Shown: positions 46,101 to 58,100 of the stretch, in pieces
How the letters are laid out: each line of letters opens with the position of its first letter
How positions within the stretch are numbered: the stretch's first letter is position 1
From: Dipteris shenzhenensis
Taxonomy: Eukaryota > Polypodiophyta > Polypodiopsida > Gleicheniales
DNA: 64,000 nucleotides
NCBI GenBank assembly: GCA_047967505.1
Contig: CM106538.1
Direction: 5' to 3' (one strand)
Notes under the pieces: model-generated
Databases searched by the model: none
Told to the model about the DNA's origin: nothing
What the model saw: the letters and a program-made list of their open reading frames with translations, nothing else
Made by a program: the position numbers and the translations under genes

Positions 46101-49100
46101 TACAAGGGTTGGCTAGCTTACTCTTCATGCAATGTCAACTACTCAGTTACAGCTCAAAGGCTAGACACGATTTGATAGTTCGACTACTTGGCACATTGGG
46201 GAGGCACATTGTGCTCATCATATTCCTTCAATATGCTGTCACGTATTGGCCAGCCAATTCACTCTGTTTGACATTTTTTGGGTGAATTTCAGGAACTATA
46301 AGGAGTTTTTATGTGGGCATGGATAAGAAATTGTAAGTATTCAGTAATAGGCCAAAACTTTAGTGGCACCAGTCTCCACCAGGCTGTTAGTTGACTAAAT
46401 TCAGGTTCCTTTGGTTCGATTTGATTATGCAGGGGGAGATCCATACAATACAACCATCGAAGCTCTTTAATTTTGGGCGAGACTTGTGCAAGCAGAGCAA
46501 GTGCACACTTGATCGTCTGTTAAATCAAACAGTAGGGTCAAGTGTTTGAATGCCTCCTCCAATGTGGATGCTTGTGCCAAGCTGCTTGACTAATGGTGAT
46601 GATGAATTTGCTTTGTATTCCCTCCCAAGTGGGCTTGGAGCACTACTTCCAAGTGGCTCTTCTACGATCATAGATGGCAGCTGCACCAAGCTGCTTCAAG
46701 CAAGAGAGTGAAGGCACATAAATATTCCAAGGACGAAGGAGGAATAGAGTAATGCCATGAACTTCCATAACTGAAATGAACTGAATAGCACTGCCTCAAT
46801 GGTTGGAATGCAACTCCTAAAGAGCTAGAATGCTTCTCAAGCCCTGCTGTAGAAAAGGATAAATACAAAGGGTGGAAGACTCCATCTAGCTTCAAAGGGC
46901 TGAGCCCTACTGGAAGCCCAACAGTCCTATTGGGAAACCAGTAGCCTAATGGAGTCAATAGTTGCCGAGTGCTTTTAAAAAAAACAATGCTTACTAGATC
47001 ATCTGCATACACAGGGGACACAGATCCTCTGCCTGGTGCAAAAAGATGCCATGAATATTTTGTCAAGATCGTTAATATGCAAAACATTACCCTGGAGTGG
47101 CCTAGTGCAGAATTTAGCTGCCCCAAATTGGCCTACGACAGTTGGGTGTTTCAAGTGTTGAGTGTTTCATGATTATTCTGCATGTGACTATGCTTCGGAA
47201 TATAGTCAGTGCCAAGTTACCTCAATTTTTGATAAGATACTGATATGGTGACACCCAACAGAATAGCTTTGCATACATTGATTGTATGACTTCAAAATTC
47301 TAGCTCTACGCGAATTGGACAAAATATCCTGACCTGCACAATCAAAAGCTTTCTGTATGACTTCCAAGCTGGTGGTGGAATTCTTTAGTTTTCAAGTAAT
47401 TCACTTTCACGTTTTGGTCCCAACAACCTATTGAACAACAATCTCTTATATCATTGTCCAATCTCTCATATATGTTTTTCACAGGGTTCTTTTTCCTTTG
47501 CTGAAAGATTCTAAATTATAGGGGACTTTCCTAGCCATTTTTGCTTTACGTTTGTTATTTGCCTTTTGTCACTGTCTAGCTTCATGGCATGTAGCTAACT
47601 GGTAGTTTACTTTATGCTTGAGACAGGATGATACTACTTGCAGCAGGATGGGTTGTCTTCCTTGGACTGTTCATACCTGTCCACTATGCATTAAAGGGAC
47701 ATGATCATATTCGGCAGATGTTGGAGGTTGGTAAAAGGTTTTTGTTGCCTGTTTGGGAGGCTTGTCACGCCAATCTTTTTGCCATGGTGGTTGTCTCTTC
47801 TTTTGCATTGTATGATTGTAATAATGAGTCAAATAAGACACACGTCTTTTGTTCAAACACTTTTAATAACTTCTCACAATGGTCTGTAAAAAGTCCATAG
47901 ACTTTGTTTAAAGGCTTTGAAGAAGTCAAGTTCTCATTTAATCGTATGTTAAGTGGCATTTATTGGATTATAGACTGCCATGGAATGGTTGTTGATGTTG
48001 GAAAATACTGCAAATACATAAATTTGCATGATGTTTTGCAACTGCATTTACCATCATGGCATTTACTGTGGAAGATTTATGCCATGGCCATCTACACTTG
48101 TGGTCATCCAGGACTACCTAGACCTGGCCTGCAGGCATAGCCATGGGCTTTCCGCACCAGCAGCAGACAACAAAGAAAGTAAAAAAAGACACAGTCGGTT
48201 TTTGAGCAAAAGTCCGTGCGCTGATTTTTTTGGGCAACATTGGCTTCGATCTGGTCAAATGGCAAATTTGACCAGGCCAACATGGCCAACTTGTGGAGGG
48301 CAGCAGCCTGTATATAGGGGCCATTGACTTCCTCATTTCAACATCAGCTTCAATAACACTTCAGCCTTTCGCAGTAGCTCAGTCTCTAACAGCAATCCTA
48401 TAGTGTGCAACCGATCTCTCTCCGAGTAGAAGGATGCCCTTTGTGTATATGCTGCTCGTTTCATGTTTAACTTGGGGCCCGTGAAAATGTACTCAAAGTA
48501 TACATAAGAGGCTATCTAAATTGGCTCCTTTGAAGCTGAGCCTCCTTAGTGTTGAAGATCATAACCTTGGTTTTATCGAAGTTGACCTTCGCATTGCGGC
48601 TCTCAAAAAAAACTTGCAAAGCTATTAGATGCATTTGCTGGAAAAACTCAATGATCATGCTCTGAGTGGTCTCGCCTACGTGTCCTGAGCTAATGCTCCC
48701 TGTGTCGGACAGCCTCATGGGTGAAAGTCGCCAGGCATCTCTGGTCTGGGTAGGACAAGAAGCTAGATATGGATCCGAAACCATCCCTAAAGAGACATTG
48801 ATAGAGCGACCTCGAATCTCATAGTATACAGGGCAGCCGAAAGCAAAGTGCTCCTCCGACTCGATCTCTTGCTGATCACATAAAGTGCAGATGCGACCCT
48901 CTCAGGGTATGCCCTCAACCCGTCTACTCTCAATGCAAAGCCAGTGTGAGGAAACACGGAATTGCTCGATCGATATCCTTAAGGAGTGGGGAAGATGGAT
49001 GCGTGTGTATCCTAATGGGTCAATGAAGCCCTCTACTGAAATCTACAAGCAATGGTTTCTTTGGAAGTTGAGCTTCACAGGATGCCGCTAGGTGCCAGCC

Positions 49101-52100
49101 AGGTCTGAATGCGTGTAGCTGTAAGAGATCCTCTTGGATAACCTGATTAAGCATTTTTAGAAGGCCTCGTCGGCCCATGATACAAGTTACAATTAAAAAA
49201 AGTAACTCATACAAGCCACTATGGGACGATTCAAATGGCTCGCTAGGGCCCTTTCTTTAGTGCTACACTGAGAAACTCAAAAAACTAGTACATAAGATAG
49301 CAAAAAACTCAGAAATCCTGAGATGACAAGAGATGTGATTGAAAGTTATCTATGATCCTGGTGCCATGCAGCTCTTTGATAGGATGCGGAGATATCTCAT
49401 ATCTGTCTTTGCCGGGTTGTCTCTCGTAGAGCGGTGGGGGGCACAGTCTTCGTGGTCTCTGTATCCAATGGGCAATATCGAGAGTGACACCTCCACTTTT
49501 ACAATCCCCTGTGAGTAAAGCTGAGATACGCTGAACCTCCATCGTGCATGCTGTGTTCACCCTCTGCACCATGCGTGGTCTTTGTCTCTCTGGCTCCACA
49601 ACTCTACGGCATCTCTTCCTGCTGATGCACTTTGCTCTCATATCAGCTAGCTACTCCTCGTCCACTCCACTTTGTCCTGGGGCTGACTTAAATATGTAAA
49701 AGTCTATGACGTGTTGTGCTTGGTCTATCTTTGTCTCGTGGCACCGTCACCTCTTGCTGTCTGGTCTTTCTTGGTAGGATCTCTTTGTGTCGCCGCATCT
49801 CAATCATATAGAGACCAACGCAGGCCTGGTCATGAAAATAAATCAATCGAGGGAAGGGCCCAAAATTGTGCCCCTCTTGGAAAAGGCAATGGTATAATCC
49901 ACGGGTTAGTGGGAAAATGCATACCTCTGTCTCCACCTCCTCCAGTGTGCATAACCGATAGATTCATTGCTCTCTAGGTGTGCTTGCGGCTTGCCCTGCC
50001 TTGATCCTTTGCGATGGGGCAAGGTCCTACATGTGTCCAATAGCAATCCTCAATGCATGTGAGACTCGTCTGTCCTCTAGGTACTGGGTTCAAAACGTGG
50101 TCGTGATAGAGCTAGATCATGGTGGGGAACGCCTGGCTCCTCCCCCAAGTTCGTGCTGGAGTAGATCCAACCATATGATACGATTGATCTCATCTCCGGG
50201 TGGGACAAGGGGGGATAGGGCATCCAAACTGTACAGAAAGGGGGGGAGTTGGTCCATCTAAATACCCTGACTAGCAAACCATTTGGATATACGTGCATAA
50301 GAGGGGGTGCTAACCCCTCTATCTGCGAGTTGTATGGATGACTCTAGTATCAACAATTTGGCACTATGTGGAGGTACGTCATTGTCTGAAATATAGCATC
50401 AATATGGAATGGTGTCATGGCGTACTCTGCCTATACTATGTGATGAGGGACCGAGGGATTACCTCGAATCATCTGGGATCCAATAATCTCCTCGAATCAA
50501 TTGTCGAGCCTCAGAAGGATGCCTCATACATAGTTGCCGGCCTCACTAGTGTATCAAAGAGCCATCCCTCTATCGGGTATCCTAGAAGTGTGATTGGAAG
50601 CACTTGTCGCTCTAGCCTGGCCATAGCTCCTTGGCCTCATGTAAGCCGTCCCTTGGCTGCATGAATCATCATGAAAACTAGTCCCATGAAGACTGCCCCT
50701 AGGTAAGTGTAAGACTGCACTATCTCCAATGGCTCCCCTTGGTAAGGGAAATTGTGTCGATGAAGTACTGCCCATGAGCTGTTGAAAATCATGACCCTGG
50801 TCTTGCCAAGGTTGACTGTCAAGTCTCTGTCCTTGCAAAACATCTCTAGTACCTCTAGGTGTCTCTATAAGCCTGCTAGTGAAGAGGATATGGGGACTAT
50901 ATCATCGGCGTAAAACAATATATGTATGATCAAATCAGCTAGGTGTGATCCCTCATCTCTTAGGCGGTCAATGAAGGCCGTGATCTCATCACTGTAGAGC
51001 CCAAAGAGTGTCGGTGAAAGCTGGCATCCTTACTTCACTCTGATCATGCTCTTAATCCTTTGTGATAGACCTCTTGGGGCACGTACTCTCCCTTTGACCG
51101 ACTCATGTAGACTCATCATCCCTCAAATGATGACTCCTAGGATCTACATTTCTAGAAGCCTCTTAATAATACAAGAGCGCGGGACTGTGCAAAAGGACTT
51201 CCAAAAGTCTACAAAGCAAGCGTAGATTTTATGGGATCTCATTAGGGGAAATATGGACTCAAAAAGGACCTCTTCCTTTAGGGGCTTAAAAATATGGATT
51301 AAGCTCTTGGCCAATGAGGAGGCTCAAGCATTAAAATAATGGAGGGTTTCTTCCTCCTCCTCATTGGTGGAAGTGAATGGTCTCCACCCCAAGTTATTGG
51401 AATTACCAACATAAAGGGCCTTAGGAGAAATCGTGACTTTGTATGACGGTTGGATCATATTTGGTCTAATGGTTGGCAAGCCCTTTCATCTCCTCAGTCA
51501 CATCCATTGGATTGTGGATGATCTAATGGACACGATTGAAAGTGGGATAAGAGCATATGTGTGATGTTGGATCGTTGCTTGATCCAACGGCGGAGATGGA
51601 TTGTCGTGGGCGGTAGATTGGCCTTTCGAGATGCGTGGCGAATGCTGGCTTTTGCGTTAAGGAGAGCCCTTGGAGGCCTGTTGGGTAATGATGGCTTGGA
51701 GACCGCGTGGCGGAGGCTGGCCCCTGCATTAAGGAGAGCCCTTGGATGGGACCTAAGATCCAATCATCCACAAGTGGCATGATACGCACCCCCTTGGATG
51801 GGAGGATGGATCCAACGAGAAGGTGCTCTTTGCAAAGATCTACGGTGTATACTCGCGACCCTTGGTCAATTGGAGAGACATTTGATCAACTGAGGATCAA
51901 CGTTCAAAAATAAGCGCTGCATGCAATGCATTAGATCAGGAATCACGATCTATGATGGAAAAATAGCGTTGAATGCAAGCCATTAGATGCCATTTTTAAA
52001 GTTAAAACATAAGTCAACCCTCGTTATGACATGCCAAATTCCATGGACATTGGATCCTACGCAAGAGAGAGAGATCAGCACCTACACAGAGGCACAGGGA

Positions 52101-55100
52101 CATCAAGCTTTGGAACAGGCTGGGTTTTGGAGGTAGCACTCTACTCTTGAGCACATCTTCACTCTATGGGTCATCATTGAGGAGGCGAGATCGCATCAGG
52201 GGAAAAATGGACTAAAAAATGGCCTCGTAAGGGAGAGATTAAGAGGTTAACTCCTTCCTCTTAACTCCTTAATCTCTAGGGGACCACTTGTGGTAAAGGG
52301 AGAATTTGACATGTCATAACGAGGGTTGACTCCCCTGTATTGGCACGATGGTGGTGAAACTCCAAGCAAGAGGGAAGTTGTGGCATACAAGATGATTGAA
52401 CACCTGTGCTAAGATAGGGGTGAAGACCTCCTGTCCATGTGCAAAATGCTCAGTCCATAGCCCCTCATGGTCTTGAGCTCTCCGGTTGTGGAGCCAACGC
52501 AATGCAGCCTGCACATTCAATGTGGTGAACAAGATGGATGTAGTGGCTATGGCAAGGATGACATATCAGGTGGTGCATGGATTGGGACGTCATAGAGTGA
52601 TGTCGTATATGTGTGTCAGACACCCAGGTCCATAATGGGGATAGTGGTTTCTCCTTGGAAAGAGCGAATCACATCATTTGGCTTATGCGAGAGGAAAGCC
52701 TGCCTCTTACGGTGCATAAGATGATGCATTCAAGGGGAAGTAGATCCACATCTGTCATGCATGCTCTTGTTGGGGGATCTTGTTTGTACATGCTCTTAGG
52801 TCACCACTTCTTGTGAATAACAAAGTGCACAATCTCATCTTGTGGCATCGATCATGCGGCTTACCTCACTCTAGATTTAATGAGACGATGTTCAAAGCTG
52901 GCCCATGGCTATCTGTATTGCTTGTGAAAGGTTGATCTAGAAGCCTATGAAACAAATCTCAGTCAAGTGAAGCAAATTGTCTCTCATGATGCGACCTTTG
53001 CATCTATAGAGAAGCATAAGACAATCAAATTCATTGTAGCCCTTGCCATTCATCATGGCTGACCTTTTCATTAAATAAATGTAAAAACCACTCTTCTTAT
53101 CGATGATCAGAAAGAGAAAGTTTCTATGGATTAGCCTCATGGATAAGGAAACAGATAACTGTATGTTTCTCTGTCTGAAAAGGATGGAAAAGAGCAGTTT
53201 TTTTTTTTTGGGCAAAAGAGACTTCTATTAAGTATTAAAGAAAAGCTGTTAGAGCAAGCTCCATACGGGATACATCATGCAATGCACGAAAAGCTCAAGA
53301 GCCAAAAAGAAAGGATTGAGGCTGATAGTGCCATCTCAATCCGGTAGAAACCTCCGAGAAAAAGGGAGAACCTCTTCAAACTCGAAGAAATAAACTTCTA
53401 GAAGAGGCTGCCCGTGAAGGGCCCTGCATGCTAGCCCATATGGCTATCAAAGTGTGAACCGTGTCAGACCAAATACCCGTGAACACCTGTAATGGGTGTA
53501 TCTGGGTGCCATCCAAGGCCTCAGTACATCTGGCTCTTCAAATGTGCCAAGAGGAAATGCTAGCCAAAATCTCCCAAGAGGTGTCCACTGAAACATGAGA
53601 AGCTGTGAAGGGAATAAGTGGTACATCTTGTAGAGAGCAGGGCTCTATCACCTCCCGGCGGACCGAGAAAGAAAGAAAGAAAGAAAGAGTTTATTAAAGT
53701 CTTCGGGAGACCGTGAAGGTCTATGAGACCAAAGATAACTGATACAATGAGCATAACGGTGGCGATCTCAAAACGGGCCAGCCAACCGTTTCTACAAAAA
53801 AGAGGTTATGAAGGACGGTGTGTCTAGTCCTGATACAAAAAATATGTTCTACCTCCAGATGATACAAAAAAGAAGGGGGGGGCACCAAAAATGGGGCAGA
53901 GGGGGGAGATACAATATATATGCGCAAATGGTGATCGTCAGAGACCAATCATAGAGAGTGCCCAAGAAGAAGGCTCACCCTCATAAAACACCCGGGGCCC
54001 GGTAAGAGAGAACCATGCGACCGAGCCCCAAGTCATGAAGAAAGGGGAAGTGTGAAAGATGCTGAGTATCCGAGCAACCCCTTTCCAAACAGTCCTCGCC
54101 TGACTGCAGTCCCAAAGGCAATGTCGCACTGACTCCTCTGCAGAATGGCATCGAGGACAAGTGGGATCAGCCCCAAATCGTGATTTCCACAGGTTCAATG
54201 CAATCCCTCGATGAATAGAAAGCCAAAAGAAAAGAGTGATCTTTCTATTTCTGAGGGATTTCCAGAGCCCCCTCCAGAAATTTCTACGCAAGTCTGCGGT
54301 GATGAAGAAGCTTTCCCAATGGGGGGCTCTGGAGGGAATCCAACCCCTACTGTTCAGCTGAAACCTCCTGGCATTACCAACCGTGAAACGAAAGAAGGGA
54401 ATCCCCCTCTCTCGGTGTCCATGATCTATCCATTCCCACTCTCGTGGGTTCCACTGCAAGCACCTGATAGGTGCACCTCCATATAACCACAACCTCCAGG
54501 ATCCCAAGGCCAAGAGCAGAGGGTCGGGGTCTAAGTACCACTGCAAGCCCACTCCAAGGTCCACAAAACCAGCAATCCTGACAGGCTGAAAGGCAACCTC
54601 AAGAAGAATGCCATCCTTGGATGTAGAAAGTAAACCTCCATCCCCAACATCAAAGACCAGTGTGTCTTCCTCGAGACCTCGGAGAGCGATCACCTGTAAA
54701 GGAACTGATGTCCTCGAAAAAGCCCCCATCCAAGTGGTGGAAGTAATAGGCAGCTCAACTATCCATTCCACCGGGATGGCTGCATCTATCTGCTGAATCC
54801 TGCGTGCTACCCCTCTGAGGTGACTCACGGACTGCAGTCTCTGATCCACAGGTAGCCTAATAAAAGATTTCCAAGTGCCTACTGTGTAGGCGGGGCCTCT
54901 CTCCCATTTAGACCACTGCATGTAATGGGAAGTGCCCAGTGGTTTGGCATGCTTGTCAAGAATACTATCATTCCAAATGATCGGCTGCCTATCAATCTCT
55001 TCGACGGTAGAAGGTGGAATCCTTCGAAGAGTGTTCTTGAAGTTCCCCCAAGCTTTCAGGATGGCAGTCATGAGAGGAGAGGCCGGAGATGTGAGAGGGG

Positions 55101-58100
55101 CTGATGTGAAAATCCATCGAGGGCTGTCCACCCAATCATCTCCCAAGGTTGGTGTGCAAGCCTGAATGCGTCCAAAAAAGAAATCCTTCCAAGGTTCTTG
55201 CCCAGGCATGAGTCCCCTCACCACCACCTTACAAAGCAAAGCCCTACACTGCAAGTCCGGGTCAATGACATTAAGGCCCCCTTCACATGTAGGGAGAATA
55301 ATAGTCCCCCAGGCCACCCTTGCTGCAACATCTGCTGTGCCATCAAGTCCACTCCATAAAAAATTCCTGACTGGTCAAATGAGCTGAGTGATGCAATCCC
55401 TAGACCGGCACCAGCAAGAAGACACAAACCAGGAGGTGGCCAAGAGAACCTGGTTCACTACCACAACTCTAGATGCAAGGTCGAGTTTGGCAGAGCTCCA
55501 GAAAAGGAGCTTTTTCCTTATACTTTCTAGTATTGGGGCAAACTGCTGTGCTGGAGAGATGTCCAATCCATCTGAAAATCCAAACCGTAGAAGAGTGCCC
55601 TCAAGAAAACCCCAATCTACTCTATCATAGGCTTTCTCGAAGTCCAAGAGTAAAACTGCTAGCCTCTGTCCACTTTGCATAGCCCACTCTGTGGCTTCCC
55701 AAAAGGAAAAGATATTATAAAAAATGCTCCTGCCATGCACAAAGCCTGTCTGAGTATCATGGATGAGATCTGGAAGAAGGGGCTGTAGTCGGATGCTGAT
55801 CGCCTTGGCAAGGATTTTGTAAAGAGTGCCCAAAAGAGTGATGGGTCTCCAATAGGATACAAAATTCCTGTTGCCACCTTTCGGGATAAGGTGAATGAGT
55901 CCCTCGGTCAGTGAGTCAGGCATCTCGCCCGAGTCCCAAATGCCCTGCAGGGCTGAAGTAATATGATCACCTATCATATCCCAAAAGGCTATAAAAAAAG
56001 AGGGAGTAAGACCATCGGAACCAGGGCACTTGCCCTTATGAAGGGCAGAAAGAGCAGTCTTGAATTCTGTGTTGGTAAAGCGTGCATCAAGTGAGCATAA
56101 CATCTCTGGGGTGACCAACATAGGTAAACTCTGCCAAACTTCATCTCTAGCCACCTCTCTGGCCTGTGAGTTCAGATTTGCGGAAAGAAGGGAGGTATAA
56201 AAATCTGTCGCTAAATGCATGACGGTCTCTGGATGGGACTGCAAAACGCCGTCAGACTTAATAAGCTGCCTGACACTCTCTCTACGCTGTGAGAGGAGCA
56301 GCAAGCTACTCCAAGAAGGCATATGAGACAACAGGAGGTGATGGCTCCAGATGCTCCCACGATTGGAGAAAAGAAGGCTACATGCACTAGTAGCAGTAGC
56401 TTCGAGAAAGGAGGCCAATGCCTGGGTAATAAATGATTAGACTTATGTCTACAAACCCCTAGTCAAACAAGTAATGATATCGGCCTCTGTCTGACAGCAT
56501 TTTGGTGCATCATTTGGCATGTGCTCCCCTATCTCTGCCTCATGCATATCAGAGAGAATGCATAGTCTCACACAGTAGTGATGTCAATCTCGTTCTCTAC
56601 CTCAATTTAGAATTTGGTGGGATGATGTCCGAAGCAAGGCCATGGCCATATGTATTGCATAGCAGAGATGGATCTGTTTTTATCTTGGTGCTTAAATGAA
56701 GCAATACTTGGTGAAGTGAAGGAAACACTCTTTTGTAGAATGTCATTTCTATGGCACGTGGCTGTGACGGGGAGATCCATGTCCACTGAATGTACATCTG
56801 CCATAGATTGTCTTTATGACTTGATTAATCTCTTGCTGTGTGAGGTGTAAAAGGGGGGAAAACTACGTGAGCAATATATATGTATTGAGGGTGACACATA
56901 TGGCAGCCCATGCATCGAGGACTTCTCATCCCCCTCAGTTGCGAGTTGCATGGATAATGAGAGAGCCCTCCTTGGTAGCCTCTGTCTATCCTCATGATCT
57001 GGCCATATTGTCAAACAGGGTCAATGATGGTGAACTCTATGAGCATGATATCATGCAAAGTGCATCTCAGACCCTCCTTCTAGCAAAGCACGTCCTATGT
57101 ATCAAGGCTGTTGGTTTCATGGTCAACCTGAGGATTATGTGAAAATCCAGCTCAAGTACGTACATAGTCACAAGAAACGTTTCGTCTGTTTCGCCGTTTC
57201 GCTGTTTCGACAGGTTTTGTTTCGTTTCGTTTCGTGTTGTCAGACGAAACGGATAGGTTTCGAATTGATACTTAATATATACCCTTATAGGTACACAAAG
57301 ATATGTTATATTTAAGTTAGAGTGAACAAAGAGAAATATAAAGTCAAGATACTAAAAGGAAATTCAAAACATAAACACCTTGGATTCTAGAAAAAATGGG
57401 GCAAAAACGTTTATTTTGATTTGGGCGAAACAAAGGTTTCGTTGAGAGCGTTTCGTCCTATTTCGAAACGTTTCGTCTGTTTCGCATTTCGAGGTTTCGA
57501 AGAGGACGAAACGGGTTTTCATGTGACTATGAGTACGTAGTCGAACCCTGTTAGTGTTCCAGATCATGATGACCTTGCCAAGGTTGACCTTCACATGCAT
57601 GCCTATCACAAAATTCTTGTGGAGCTGCTAGGTGCCCCTATGAATACTCTCCGTGTTTGATTTTATCATCAACATAACGTAGGATGGGGACATGAGTTTA
57701 CTAGTCATGATCTTTCTCCTAGAGTGTCCACAAAATAGCTCATTTGTGTCGAATCCAAAGAGGTTAAGGGATAAGGGGCACCTTGCTTCCCAACAAGTGC
57801 CAAAATAAAGTAATCTATAATGTTGAAAATCTGGAGTCATGAGATGAGGCAAGCTCATGGTATAGAGTTGAATGCCTTTTCCTAAGTCTACAAAGCAAGA
57901 GTATACTCTGTATTACCTTTTGTGAGTGTCCAGTCTTCTGAATGAGAGCTCTAAGAGTGAAAATGTGATTCAGGATGGAATGATCCCCTTTGAATTATAC
58001 TAGTCCTCTAATTCTTGAGTATTCTTATAACTGGGTTGTCCATTGAGACATTGGCCAATTAATATTGCTCTTCTCTAAGAACTTGTTGCTGGCAATTAGG

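Larger units (their letters stand above)
28463..47626 (+). other. GPAT9 intron of 19.2 kb filled with transposons
   Basis: GTAACC donor, GAGACAG acceptor. It contains a LINE-A fragment, copia remains, a minus-strand HL element split by two LINEs, and a minus-strand copia element. Segments 28470-28800 and 45761-46660 show no recognisable feature. Correct splicing is supported by the in-frame joining of the flanking exons. Confidence 0.85.
49300..52535 (-). mobile_element. LINE-A copy, minus strand, interrupted
   Basis: RT N-terminal part at 52314-52532 (ALRWLHNRRAQDHEGLWTEH; VKDAT..HNGQAKDHEGL in the long copy). RT palm from 51243 leftward: FVDFWKSF, GCQLSPTLFGLYSDE, LFYADDI near 50900, VNLGKTRVMIFNS and YTYLGAVF (50637-50843). 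The ORF2 end is near 49310. The Mutator-like element at 51244-52331 interrupts it. Numerous stops are present and no 3' tail is seen. Confidence 0.7.
53198..56430 (-). mobile_element. Second plant L1, 5'-truncated, RT active site deleted
   Basis: It has a poly(A) tail (T-run at 53199) and shares its 3' UTR (CTTCTATTAAGTATTAA..GAGCAAGCTC) with the L1 at 36.1 kb. It begins within ORF2 near 56430. The ORF2 frame is open over about 827 codons except for one stop. A LINE-A tail fragment is nested at 53666-53935. Its boundaries lack an obvious target duplication. Confidence 0.8.
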
